Shown: one piece after another, positions 12,149 through 27,100 of the stretch
How positions within the stretch are numbered: position 1 is the stretch's first letter
How the letters are laid out: each line of letters opens with the position of its first letter
DNA from: Steromphala cineraria
Taxonomy: Eukaryota; Mollusca; Gastropoda; Trochida; Trochidae
Assembly (NCBI GenBank): GCA_916613615.1
Contig: OU744726.1
Coordinates: 19,843,515 to 19,907,514, forward strand
Reading direction: 5' to 3'
Length of the DNA: 64,000 nucleotides
Program-made: the position numbers and the translations under genes
Notes under the pieces: model-generated
What the model saw: the letters and a program-made list of their open reading frames with translations, nothing else
Databases searched by the model: none
What the model was told of the DNA's origin: nothing

Positions 12149-15100
12149 ATGTCGGTACAAAACACCCGAGTTGTTAATGTTCCTTGCAACTTGATCAGTT
12201 ACTCTGAAAACAACGATTTGTTTCGACTATTAGGACATGGATGCTCCGTGAGTACTCGCTAATTTCTTTAAAGGGACAGTCCTATCGGGGTGTGTCTTGT
12301 GGAAGCAAAATAGTTCTCCCCCTGTTTATACTTATTTACGATTATTACATGATTATTTCACACTTATCTTCATATATGTGAGTGAGGGTAACATTTTAGT
12401 TGTTTTAGATTAATAAATTTGACAAAAAATAGAATGCATCAATGCGCCCTCTTGAATTTTGTTTTCACAAAAAAATACTCCGATATGACTGTCCCTTTAA
12501 AGGAACAGTTAGACGGGACACTCGTTGAACGTTAGATTCTCAATTATTCAATAAATATAATCATTAAAAGGTCAGTGTCACCTCAATGTTTGTTTGGGAT
12601 ATGCTTCCTGAAACGCAATTTGATTGTATATCCGACCTTTGTTAACTAAATTGTGTTAGTATTGATTTATGTACTCGTTAACAAGCTGACCAAACAGTGA
12701 CAATTGTGTCATTCAAAGGCGTATATAATTAGATTTTATTTATAAACTTGCATATTATAAAGAAGAAACACCCTTTTAATATAACATAAATATTTCAAAT
12801 ACTGTGTTGAAAAGTAGGTTGCTCCTCTATATTGAAGTATTTTAACTGTACCTTCCTCCTTGCAATAATATTTCAGCCTTTCAATTTCCTATTCAATTTA
12901 GTCACGACTTTCTGAGCCTTGGCCCTATCATATTCATATACTTCCTGTTTGTGTGTACATCGATGCTGAAAGATCACAAGTTTGATGCGCACAACTTTTC
13001 GTTTTATTTCATTCATTCATAAATACATTCTTCGAAAAGTTTAATGAATTAAACTAGCTTTGATAAAATAGCTACCTTTATTCACTCAGGGCTAATTTAA
13101 GAGCTTTATTTTCCATCAAAGCTTTTCTTAATCTGAACGATAGTTATGTACATTGTAAAATATGAAATTATTTACCAGAGTTTTCAGATACAAAAGATAA
13201 CGCTCTTTTGGACTTTCTTTATCAAACACATGCTTTCTTTTTAATAGAAACGATAAACATTAACATATTTTTTTCGTTTTAGAGAAATAGTCACCAACAT
13301 ATCAAAATCTACCTTTTCTCATAGGAACAAGTATCAATTAATCAATTTCATAAATTGTCGTGATACAATTTTCTCCTTGATATAATCTTTTTAGAAGGAT
13401 TGAACATCGATCCCTTTTGACAGAAACTAATATTTTTTAACTCTTATGAATACGCTTCATATCATACCTTATCACATACTTTTGAAGTGGAAACTAGGAA
13501 AATAATTGTTTTATCACGATAAGGACAAGGAAACATAAAATATCCATTTATGCTTCATTGATTAACACGGAAATTAAGTTATAATGAGGTTGTAATGTAA
13601 AGGTCACCAAGCATTAGGCAGAACATATGGATTGTATGTTTTATATTAAAAAATCCTCATAGCCCAGTATAGTTTATTAAAGGGGCAGTAGCACGTTTTA
13701 AGGGGGAATATAAGGTAATGTCAGGAAAATGAAATTTAATGGTTCCAATTGAAAGACAATGTATTTAAACTAAATGGAACAGTAATAATTCGAATATATA
13801 ATGTAAAGTTTAGCCATGCGATTCCTTTTTCTTACACAAAATGAATTAAAGGTGTTCAACACAAGATGGCCGCCAATAGATTTTATGTGAATCTTCATAC
13901 TTTGTCCACTGACTATGGATGAATGGCTTGTCTAATGAGATTTTTGACACTGTCAAAATAATACTTCAAGCATTAACTTGCAATTATCACTGAAAATTTT
14001 AAAATATAAAATTATCAAAAAACGTGCTACTGCCCCTTTAAGGGGGTACGGATTTATCTTATAATAAAAATACCATAGAACAAAATGCGCTATAGTTTAT
14101 GGTTCAAATAGGTCAATGAATGTATTATAAAGGACGAAAGTGATTTGCCACTTTTACAGAGAGTGAAACCTCTATTTAAAAAGTCTTCCTGTCAAAGGGT
14201 ACAGTGACGAAGGATTCGCTTTAGCATATCATTTCGTGCTCAACTCTCGTATACAGTTGTCATTATTTGTGTCAATGTTTGGCCACAATGGTAAAGGATT
14301 CAGGTTTTAGAATACACACACAGAAGCAATACCTATGTAAATAAAATGTTATCTAAATACACGTTTTCTTACTTCCATTGAGGATAATTAAGTGTGATAT
14401 TTAAGCGAAAACACCATACTAGTTTAATACAGATGCAATTGAGGCGTAATTATTCTTTAAAGTCGTTTCAATAGTATCATACTTGTTAGATTTGCAAAAT
14501 TTACATCACACCGTTAAAACGTGAACGCCTGGAAATCGTTACTCAATTAAGGAAGTGAACGAGTTTCTCTTTGAGAGGAAAGTTTCTTTTTGTGCAATTG
14601 TAGTATATTGTTCTATAAATCGTTTATCATGGGTTGTATTAGGAAAAAATTACAGGCTGTAAAATTGCAGATACTGGTGCGGTTGTAGTTGGAAATAATG
14701 TAATAGTGGACCCTTTTCTAATTAGTTAATGAAAATCGAACAAAATGCAAAGAAACAAAAACTTTTCTGTGGCAGAGAAACTCGTTCGCTCCCTTGACAA
14801 ACGATTTCAAGAAGGACGGTCTGCATATGACTTTAATGGGACAACTTTCCCAGAAACTAAAGTATTAACGATAGGACAACCCAATTTTTTAGCTCACCTT
14901 TACAAAGTAAATGTGAGCTTATGTCGTGGCGCTTCGTCCGTCGTCCGTCTGTCTGTCCGTCCGTCCGTCCGTCCGTTTGTCCGTCCGTCCGTCCGTAAAC
15001 TTTCAGGAAAAAGACTACTCCTCCTTAACGAATCCAGATATCATTCTGAAATTGTAGTATGTTATACCCATGGTGATTCCTCACAGAAAGGTAGACGTTT

Positions 15101-18100
15101 CAGTTTTGAGAATCCAAGATGGCCGCCATGGCAGCCATATTGAATTTTCAATTTGATTTCAGGAAAAAGACTACTCCTCCTAAACGAATCCAGATATCAT
15201 TCTGAAATTGTAGTATGTTATACCCATGTTGATTCCTCACAGAAAGGTAGACATTTCAGTTTTCAGAATCCAAGATGGCCGCCATGGCAGCCATATTGAA
15301 TTTTCAGCTGCAGATGACACATCATTATTATTAAATTTTAAGCTATCATCAAGTGATCACTCGCACCATATAAATTCTCTAATTTGAACTTACTAATCAT
15401 AATATTATCTTGAATATGGAATATTTAAGATTGTCATGCAACTTGTTCTATATTTTTAAGTGTTTCTAAAACAAATTAAGATGAAAGACAAACATAATTT
15501 ATTAATTTGTTTAAGATCTTTATGGCAACTAGCTGCAAAAACCCAATCACATTAAACATGTTTAATTTTAAACAATGTTATCTCCCTTATATTCCTTTAA
15601 ATACCACACATAAGGGGTCAACCAGAGTTCAGATATTTCTGTTGAGTCCACTATGCTACTCTAATACACATCCCAATACAGGCTGCTAGCATCACAGTGT
15701 CAGCTGCTAGCCTGTTGCATAATCAACCCGACCCAATTGATATGGTAGAGCATTACGCTATATGGCCATGTGTATGCAATACGAGTTATGGAAATTAGAC
15801 TTGTATTCTCATGACAGTGATATGTTCTTTCTAAGACAAACAACTTACACAAAACTTGTCAACAATAAGCTTTGTGTTTAGCAATCTTCATGATAAGTTG
15901 ATGTGGAAAGAGTTATTTTGCATCAGGTTCCAGTTCCTGTGTAAAATTACTCATATTTGTACCATTTCTATATCTAAAAATCTAAAAAATCAATTTAGGA
16001 GATAAGCTAACTATGTTTTGAGAAAATTATATATATTTTTCACAACAATGCATGTTCTCTCCCGTCTTTAAATACCACACATAAGGGCTTAGCCCGAGTT
16101 CAGGTTTACATGCTCAGCACACTATGCTTCTCCAAATACACAAAGCCAAATACACAAATTGCTACACTCTCCTAAAAGCATGATGGCAGCCATAATCAAT
16201 TATCATATAAAAGATGGTTACACAATTAAACCATATTAACAATTTACCACATCATTCATTTTAAGATGAGCTTCTGTACCCTCGGTACTTTTATTCTGTT
16301 ATAAGGGTGTCAATATCTTGAGAAATTGCAAAAATTAGAAGCGTGAAACTATTTGTACGAGTTAATGACCCTTGTTTTGTGATTTTGGACCTAAGAACAG
16401 GTTGAAACATGCACTGAAACCAATATGGCGGGTGATGTAGATGACTATGTCTTCTTGTAAATGATTTTGTTGTTCACCACTAGACGTTATCATCAGGAGT
16501 CGTACAGTTGTATCTGGCGGAATCTCCGGACAAGGGAAGATGGACCAAGAGGTGCTGCGGAGTTGTGTGCTTTGTCAAGGACAATGAGAAGAGGTCATAC
16601 TTCATCCGGGTCTTCGATATTAAGGTCAATGTTAAGGCTTTCTTTTTATCTTTCATGTTTTGTTTATTTCGATTGCAAAAGAAAGAAGAAATTTTGAACA
16701 TTTTATCAATTTTTATGGACGACAACTATTTCATTGTGAAGTGACGTGTTGAAACTTTGACAATAACATATACATTGTACTCCACCTAACCGTCTTATAT
16801 TTTATCCTGAAAATATTCTATAGTTTCAGATTACATGTTTACTTAATGCTTTTGCGGAGTTCCTTCCTGTTTCCTTTTTCAGTCATCTAACGTAAAGGAA
16901 TCCTTCTTACAGGATTTTCATTGGGTTAGTTGCGCTCTCTATGTGTCACAGATACAACTATCCATGATAACTTTGGATAAAAAAATGTGTGTCATCAGGG
17001 CGACCTTATTGAGTCTGTAAAAGAGAGGTATAATGAAGATTACATATGTAGTATCTCTGGAACACATTAAGGTGGGGTTTGAACCCCGCACACCCTCTGG
17101 GTCCGCCAATGTTTTTGCTGCATGAAACTTCTAGAATCGGCTATCATGTCTATGACGTCACAGAGATAAGTTCATGATCGATAACATAATTTAGAGATGC
17201 TAAAATCATTGATGAATTGATCATTGATCGATATTAAATTGGATCTCATCTAAATCATTAACTTTATATATCATGTGACCCCAAAACACATCACAAACTT
17301 CATGCACTTAATAACAGGAAAGAACTTTCAGATAAGTATTGAATATTAAAAGCTCCTTGAATCGCCCCTTGATTGTTCATCAAACAATATAGTATACAAG
17401 CTCAAGTAAAATCCTTTTTGATAAACATTCCTTGTCTAAATTGCCTAAAATCAAAGTCCAATATAACTCAATCTAAAACAAGTGGTAGACAGTTCTGTAT
17501 AATATATATATAATGTCAATGTTCTGATATAAGAAACAAACTGCTAATCTAAATTTAATGAAATTGACTTTCCACGATGTAAATAAATATGTATATCTAA
17601 GTCTTTGTTACGCTTTTTATGCCCGTTCTTCCATTTCAAAACTAGATGATGACATGCCAATACTTTACATTATCAAACAATAGCAATATCGAAAATTTGT
17701 AAATGATTGATATGAAGTTGAAGCTATTCAAAGGGGAAAAACACCTTAATAATACATCGTTATTGGTAGTAATTTATAGTTTTGTACACATATATCCGTC
17801 TTGATTATGAATATAACAACAGCGTACCGTTCACAGGGTCGCGAAATGAAACTTTAATCACACTTCAATATTGAAGCCTTTATTTAAAAACAATGCTTCA
17901 AAGTAATGAAAGTGAGTATGCATTCACGTACTTCATTTTACTTTCACTTTTTGTTTGCTATTTGTCAGTTCCCAGTCTAGAAGAATATTTCGAATGACCA
18001 CCAAAGAATTGGACACACTTAATTACTTAAACAGTAATTTAATCGCACATCATAAACTTCTACTCATTGAATACTAAAGTGTAAAGATAAGTTGTTCTGG

Positions 18101-21100
18101 TTGAGCGGAAGATACACTATAATTTCGCAATTTTGAATTATAACAACAAGAAAAATCTTTATAAATTGTACAATCTAAATATAGACGCCTATTCTGTGAC
18201 GTAACAGAAAAGTGACGTCACAATAGCAATGTCGACCTTCATGGCGGATCGCCTTGCCTCGTCGTCAAGCAACGGGGTCCTTCTTTGACGTCCGCACTTC
18301 ATCAATATAAAGGGATGCAGTCAAATCTTGCGTCATTCTGCGAAAAACCATGGAAGCGAGAACACGGACTTACGTTGAGGGCATGATACGCTACACTCGA
18401 GCTACGGCTGAGCGAATCCGACAGAAGAAAGAACGGCAGTTGATTCTTTACATGGCACAAAAAGATGGTAAGAAAAATGTTAACTTATTGTTTTTATTCC
18501 AAATAGCTGCATTTATAACATGATTAAGATCTAATTCGCAAAGTTCATCTTGATCTTACGTTATAGTGCTGATCGTTAGAGACGAATTGATTTTGACATC
18601 TAAGTAACAAGATACCAAATATTGAAGAAAAAAAAGAATTTGCTGTAATGCTTCCGTCGAACTGTGATTCGAGGATTGTCCAAAGTAAAATAGCAGTGAA
18701 AATTGTAAGATAACCCGAATTGTTATTTCTTTTGGAGAATATCGGTTATCGACTTTTCTCTTAGATTTTAAAACGCTAGTTGTCAATTCAATTATTCTTT
18801 TGGTAAATGGTGGATGAATTCATCTTAATATGTAATCAATGGGGAACCAATTGGAATCGAGTAACTTAATCAAGTTAGGTACATCAAAAACTTTAATTAT
18901 ATCATATTTTTTTCACGTTGCAGACGTACCTAGACTGAAAACCCTCTTCAATCTCTGGGATTCCCTGCCCTTCATTGATGCAGATGAGAAGCCGGTTACA
19001 AATGTCATGTAAGTATTTTTGTTTTATATCATAATTTAACAAGCACATCATTTGAAACCAGAATTATACAGATAATTTTGATTAACATGCCATTTTATTA
19101 CAAAACTAAGATACAATAATTATAAAATAATTTGTAATCATGTTAGTGTTTCAATTATTGTCATCGGCTTGTGCGTTATACCAAAATATTTAATCCCAGA
19201 AATATAACATAAACGTGGATCATAAATCGTTTCTCATAATAACTGCATCAAGATAATATACCAAGTACTTCTCTGACAACATTTCTAAAGGATAATGATC
19301 GAATTAAAACATCCAGTATGTGTATATCTATTTATTAGAATTGACTTCAAAATGTATAAAGTTTATGGAGGTATAAACTTAAAAACCGCTGTGTAAACTT
19401 GGCGGATCTACACAGTTTGCACAGCGGTTTTTAACTTTATACCTCAACGAACTTAATACATTTTAAAGTCAATTATTAAATAGATTAAAAAATATCAAGT
19501 GTATCCTGGACCTTTTTTTTCACAAAGCCTTGATCGCTAGTCAATATACGTTAACCATAGTGCAATCATTAGGTAGTAGAGTTACTTTACCTTAAGATTG
19601 GTTGCTTAATTTTGCTTTGTGAAAGGATGCTCGGGTCATTATGTCACCATTTGTGCAATAAGAATATAGATATACCGGTAATCCGGGTTTACATTAAAAC
19701 CAAGCGGAATTGTTTTCGCGTAAATCATATCATCCTGCTACATCAGCGTATATGCCTTATGCTACAACCTATCCCCTGATATCCTTCTCTGGTATTCAGC
19801 CGTATCGCTATCTAAATCCTATTTGTTTTCAGTCAAACTATTTCGAACTCCATACACTGTTGTCTAGTGATGTAGCAAGTGGAAATCTAAGAGCGCGCGA
19901 TGTGGAGCTTAGCGGGAGCCTGCAATGAGAATCAGATTTTTTATCTATTAGCACTCCAATTGGTTAATTTGAATCTCGAGGTGAGCACGCAGAACGAAGC
20001 CAAGAAACCAGTTTGCCGCTATCGCTGAAACGGCATAATTTGATTGGCTTGCTATAACGATACGGCAGAATACTATAGGAGGATATCAGGGGATAGGTTG
20101 TAGCATTACGCGGAGACATCTACGCTGATGTAGCAGGATGAAATCATATATCCTAATATTGAGTGTCTCTATTGCAGGGATATTGAAGTTACCGACGAGT
20201 CACAGCCTCTGGTTCTCCCAACTGATTCTATGAGTTCAGGGGATGCTCGGGTTGCCGACTGGCTGAACAAGCTTCGAATTCCAGAGAAGAGAACATGGCT
20301 CATTGAAGATGTCAACGTGCTGCCAACTATAACAGAGGAAGTGCAGATCGTTGAGAATGGAATGGACATAAAGTTCTCTCTGAGAAAACTGTTTTCAAGA
20401 GTGGCACGTTCTATCCATCGCAGCGTTATCAAAAAGTGACTCTTTTGTTGTTCGCAGACATATTATATATATTTAAACACGATATTTATACATATATATG
20501 TATATATGTACATGCTGTTTTTCACATGGTTATATTTTTTATATAAAAAGTTGAATTTCATTGAATGATTTGTTGTCATTAGAATTCCTGTGATAAGGTC
20601 AACAAGATTAATTTTTAACATCTTTGTTAAGACACTACGTTCAGCGTTTGCTTACTTCTCCATAAAGGGGATTCGAACATCAGATGGATATCAATACATT
20701 GAGAAGTCCAATTGTTTACAATATAAGAATTAAAAGCAAAATATTCTGGATAACATCTTCTATGACGATAATTACAAAATGTTTATTAAACGAGACATAT
20801 CTTATATAGGCTTATATAGCTCATCACCCACATAAAGTAAAAGTAAAACATCAAGACATAATGTATTTTCACTTTTATGAAAATGTCAACCAATCCTGAA
20901 GAAAAACCGCCTTTAAATGGCATACATAGAAAATAGATTGTATTGAAATTTTTTTATATTGCGCCTATTTCACTTGTCAAACCCTACGAAGATATGCCTC
21001 TTTACAGAGAAAATTATCGAAAACCCTGAGGTGCAGTAGCACGATTTGGGGGGAATATATTAAGGTGATGTCAGGAAAATAGAAAAAATGGTTTCAACTG

Positions 21101-24100
21101 AAAGACAATGTATTTAGAATAACTGAAGCAGTAATAAATCATATATATATATACAGTCAGGCCTCGATAATCCGAACGATTCCGTTTTTCATCAAAAACG
21201 TTCGGATAGTGAAGCGTTCGGACTACTGAAATGAACCAAACAAGTTACTCCACTTTGAATCTACAGACAGACCAGAACGTATTTAGTATATCAAACGAGT
21301 TTATTTCATAAAGATATATACATAATTATAACTATTACACAATTTACTAAAATAATAAACTCCAGAAACACAAAGTGAGACATTTCAATTTATTACAATC
21401 ACAAACTACCGTCACGCTCAACTCACGTGTCAATCCACTGTCATTGAAGTTGACCGATCCATGAATTAATTAATGAATCAACATTTAATGAGTTTATATA
21501 GATATTAGTTTGGTTACAGCTGGCTACCGTTCGGATACCGCGGGATTCGGATTATCGGTGGACGGATTATCGAGGTCTGACTGTATAACATAAAGTTTAG
21601 CCATGCGATTTTTTTGATACACAAAATGAATTAAAGGTGTTCACACAAAAATGCCCGCCAATGGATCTTTATCATTTGTTCTCTGACTTTAAATGATTGG
21701 TTTGTATAATGAGATGTTTGACACTTAACAAAATTCATTTACTATTAACGTACAATGATCAGTGAAAATTGAATAAAATGAAAATATAAAGTTGTCAAAA
21801 AACGTGCTACTGCACCCTTAAAATGCGTTGAGATGTCAGATATATCACATATCTCATGGGCGGATCCCGAAATTTCGTCGTTCAAATTATTACAATAGAC
21901 CCAAGAATGTTATAATGTTAACTGGATCTGAGTTCCTTAGCCTACCCTGCACTTTTTGTATTCTTTTATTATGAATGAGCAATGTGACTCTCTACATTTA
22001 CTATTTGTGCATGGAAGTTATTTGGAAGGTAGCGCAGCTCAATCCCCTTCCTGGATCCGTCAATTACTTACAGCCCTCAATGTCCCTTCCCCAAGTATAT
22101 TTGACAACACAAATATTTTAATATGCTTTTAGCTGCACATTCATTTGAAGAAACACAGGACAAATGGTAATGTGACTCTTAGAGCCATAAACAAGATTGC
22201 TAAATATTATCGGTGTCACTTTATATTTTAACCAGGAAACATGGGTCCAAGTTCGTTTATCTCTTGTATGATTAAGTTTAAGGAGAATAATACAGACGGA
22301 TTATAAAAGCCCGTAATGAAATCAGAACTTTCGAACCGGAAGGTAAACTATTCTTTAGTTCCTGGTGGTATACACTTTCAGTGATAGTGTCCTGAGGAAT
22401 ATATGTAGGTCAGCGAATTGAATTACTATCTGATTTGCAGCTATTTCAAACAACTACAAACAATATGATGAGATTTTAGGGGAAGAGCATCGGGTTACAA
22501 TGTAAATTGGAAGAAAAAAAGAATAAGTTTATATTATATACAGCCAATGTTATCCCTCCAAATACCGATAGTATATTTATAATAACTCATATATATTTGA
22601 ATAAAATATTTATAAATGATAACATCTTTCCCTCACACCCGTATCTGTTTTGAGTAAGGGAGGAATTATTTTCAATATTTCATATACGTGTATATAACAT
22701 ATACCTATTTGAATATTGTTGTTCTACTGTGGCATATTAGGATGTTTATCAAAGAGAACATTGACGAGAACATTATCTTATGATTACAGAATCAAGAAAT
22801 AGAAGATAGGTCATTCGAACGTTATGAGAAATTTACATTGTTACAATGTAAATAATTTAAAACGACAGTTCAATATTTGTAAATACTATCAACAGTGTGA
22901 CCCCATAAAGAAACTGCTAATCTAAATAAAATTAGTCTGACATAGTTAGGGTATAGAATGGAGAATAGAAACATATGTATATGCATGAAATATTGACAAA
23001 GACATAATTAGGGAGAAACAATTAGGGAGAAGCTATCGATCAAAAACTTAACAGTTGTGACATAATATTTTATGAAAAAATGTGACATTCAAAAATTTAC
23101 CAGATAATGCAAATCTTAGCTAGATTATCGATATCCTCATCTTAATTCACAGAAGAACCAGATGGTATGGGAACAAGAGCTCTACACTCAATTCCGCTAC
23201 AAGACACCAAAGGAGTTCTTCCATACCTTCGAGACTGATGTGAGTTGATGACGTTTGTCTTATTGTTGTTAATTAGATCCGCATTGTAACAGTAGTAATA
23301 GCTATATATAGCTTATCAAAGCCAGGTTATATATATATACGAGTACATGAAGCAACAGGGACATGTATCGCTTAAAACAGCGTTAGAAAGACATGTATAC
23401 TCATAGACCCTACCCTAGTACAATATAGAAGGATCTACTTTTATATAGTATTAATGTAGGGTATGGATCTTCTTTTATATAGTATTAATGTAGGGTATGG
23501 ATCTCCTTTTATATAGTATTAATGTAGGGTATGGATCTTCTTTTATATAGTATTAATGTAGGGTATCGATCTCCTTTTATATAGTATTAATGTAGGGTAT
23601 CGATCTTCTTTTATATAGTATTAATGTAGGGTATCGATCTCCTTTAATATAGGATTAATGTAGGGTATCGATCTCCTTTTATATAGTATTAATGTAGGGT
23701 ATGGATCTCCTTTTATATAGTATTAATGTAGGGTATGGATCTCCTTTTATATAGTATTAATGTAGGGTATGGATCTCCTTTTATATAGTATTAATGTAGG
23801 GTATCGATCTCCTTTTATATAGTATTAATGTAGGGTATGGATCTCCTTTTATATAGTATTAATGTAGGGTATCGATCTCCTTTTATATAGTATTAATGTA
23901 GGGTAGGGATCCCCAATTATATAGTATTAATGTAGGGTATGGATCTCCTTTTATAAAGTATTAATGTAGGGTATCGATCTCCTTTTATATAGTATTAATG
24001 TAGGGTATTGATCTCCTTTTATATAGTATTAATGTAGGGTATGGATCTCCTTTTATATAGTATTAATGTAGGGTATGGATCTTCTTTTATAAAGTATTAA

Positions 24101-27100
24101 TGTAGGGTATTGATCTCCTTTTATATAGTATTAATGTAGGGTATGGATCTCCTTTTATATAGTATTAATGTAGGGTATGGATCTCCTTTTATATACTATT
24201 AATGTAGGGTATGGATCTCCTTTTATAAAGTATTAATGTAGGGTATGGATCTCCTTTAATATAGTATTAATGTAGGGTAGGGATCTCCTTTTATATAGTA
24301 TTAATGTAGGGTATCGATCTCCTTTTATATAGTATTAATGTAGGGTAGGGATCCCCAATTATATAGTATTAATGTAGGGTATGGATCTCCTTTTATAAAG
24401 TATTAATGTAGGGTATCGATCTCCTTTTATATAGTATTAATGTAGGGTATTGATCTCCTTTTATATAGTATTAATGTAGGGTATGGATCTCCTTTTATAT
24501 AGTATTAATGTAGGGTATGGATCTTCTTTTATAAAGTATTAATGTAGGGTATTGATCTCCTTTTATATAGTATTAATGTAGGGTATGGATCTCCTTTTAT
24601 ATAGTATTAATGTAGGGTATGGATCTCCTTTTATAAAGTATTAATGTAGGGTATGGATCTCCTTTTATATAGTATTAATGTAGGGTATGGATCTCCTTTT
24701 ATAAAGTATTAATGTAGGGTATGGATCTCCTTTTATATAGTATTAATGTAGGGTATGGATCTCCTTTTATATAGTATTAATGTAGGGTATGGATCTCCTT
24801 TTATATAGTATTAATGTAGGGTATGGATCTCCTTTTATATACTATTAATGTAGGGTATGGATCTCCTTTTATAAAGTATTAATGTAGGGTATGGATCTCC
24901 TTTTATATAGTATTAATGTAGGGTAGGGATCTCCTTTTATATAGTATTAATGTAGGGTATGGATCTCCTTTTATATAGTATTAATGTAGGGTATGGATCT
25001 CCTTTTATATAGTATTAATGTAGGGTATGGATCTCCTTTTATATAATATTAATGTAGGGTATGGATCTCCTTTTATATAGTATTAATGTAGGGTATGGAT
25101 CTCCTTTTATATAGTATTAATGTAGGGTATGGATCTTCTTTTATAAAGTATTAATGTAGGGTATTGATCTCCTTTTATATAGTATTAATGTAGGGTATGG
25201 ATCTCCTTTTATATAGTATTAATGTAGGGTATGGATCTCCTTTTATATACTATTAATGTAGGGTATGGATCTCCTTTTATAAAGTATTAATGTAGGGTAT
25301 GGATCTCCTTTTATATAGTATTAATGTAGGGTAGGGATCTCCTTTTATATAGTATTAATGTAGGGTATCGATCTCCTTTTATATAGTATTAATGTAGGGT
25401 AGGGATCCCCAATTATATAGTATTAATGTAGGGTATGGATCTCCTTTTATAAAGTATTAATGTAGGGTATCGATCTCCTTTTATATAGTATTAATGTAGG
25501 GTATTGATCTCCTTTTATATAGTATTAATGTAGGGTATGGATCTCCTTTTATATAGTATTAATGTAGGGTATGGATCTTCTTTTATAAAGTATTAATGTA
25601 GGGTATTGATCTCCTTTTATATAGTATTAATGTAGGGTATGGATCTCCTTTTATATAGTATTAATGTAGGGTATGGATCTCCTTTTATAAAGTATTAATG
25701 TAGGGTATGGATCTCCTTTTATATAGTATTAATGTAGGGTATGGATCTCCTTTTATAAAGTATTAATGTAGGGTATGGATCTCCTTTTATATAGTATTAA
25801 TGTAGGGTATGGATCTCCTTTTATATAGTATTAATGTAGGGTATGGATCTCCTTTTATATAGTATTAATGTAGGGTATGGATCTCCTTTTATATAGTATT
25901 AATGTAGGGTATGGATCTCCTTTTATATAGTATTAATGTAGGGTATGGATCTCCTTTTATATAGTATTAATGTAGGGTATGGATCTCCTTTTATAAAGTA
26001 TTAATGTAGGGTATGGATCTTCTTTTATATAGTATTAATGTAGGGTAGGGATCTCCTTTTATATAATATTAATGTAGGGTATCGATCTCCTTTTATATAG
26101 TATTAATGTAGGGTAGGGATCTCCTTTTATATAATATTAATGTAGGGTATGGATCTCCTTTTATATAGTATTAATGTAGGGTATGGATCTTCTTTTATAA
26201 AGTATTAATGTAGGGTATTGATCTCCTTTTATATAGTATTAATGTAGGGTATGGATCTCCTTTTATATAGTATTAATGTAGGGTATGGATCTCCTTTTAT
26301 AAAGTATTAATGTAGGGTATGGATCTCCTTTTATATAGTATTAATGTAGGGTATGGATCTCCTTTTATAAAGTATTAATGTAGGGTATGGATCTCCTTTT
26401 ATATAGTATTAATGTAGGGTATGGATCTCCTTTTATATAGTATTAATGTAGGGTATGGATCTCCTTTTATATAGTATTAATGTAGGGTATGGATCTCCTT
26501 TTATATACTATTAATGTAGGGTATGGATCTCCTTTTATAAAGTATTAATGTAGGGTATGGATCTCCTTTTATATAGTATTAATGTAGGGTAGGGATCTCC
26601 TTTTATATAGTATTAATGTAGGGTATCGATCTCCTTTTATATAGTATTAATGTAGGGTAGGGATCTCCTTTTATATAGTATTAATGTAGGGTATGGATCT
26701 CCTTTTATATAGTATTAATGTAGGGTAGGGATCTCCTTTTATATAGTATTAATGTAGGGTATGGATCTCCTTTTATAAAGTATTAATGTAGGGTATGGAT
26801 CTCCTTTTATATAGTATTAATGTAGGGAATGGATCTCCTTTTATATAGTATTAATGTAGGGTATCGATCTCCTTTTATATACTATTAATGTAGGGTATGG
26901 ATCTCCTTTTATAAAGTATTAATGTAGGGTATGGATCTCCTTTTATATAGTATTAATGTAGGGTAGGGATCTCCTTTTATATAGTATTAATGTAGGGTAT
27001 GGATCTTATTTTATATAGTATTAAGGTAGGGTATGGATCTCCTTTTATATAGTATTAATGTAGGGTATGGATCTTATTTTATATAGTATTAAGGTAGGGT

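Noticed and set aside
14745..15143. 132-residue plus-strand open frame
   Set aside because: Most of it is the CCGT-rich dispersed repeat (VRLSVRPSVRP). No splice partner or family features.
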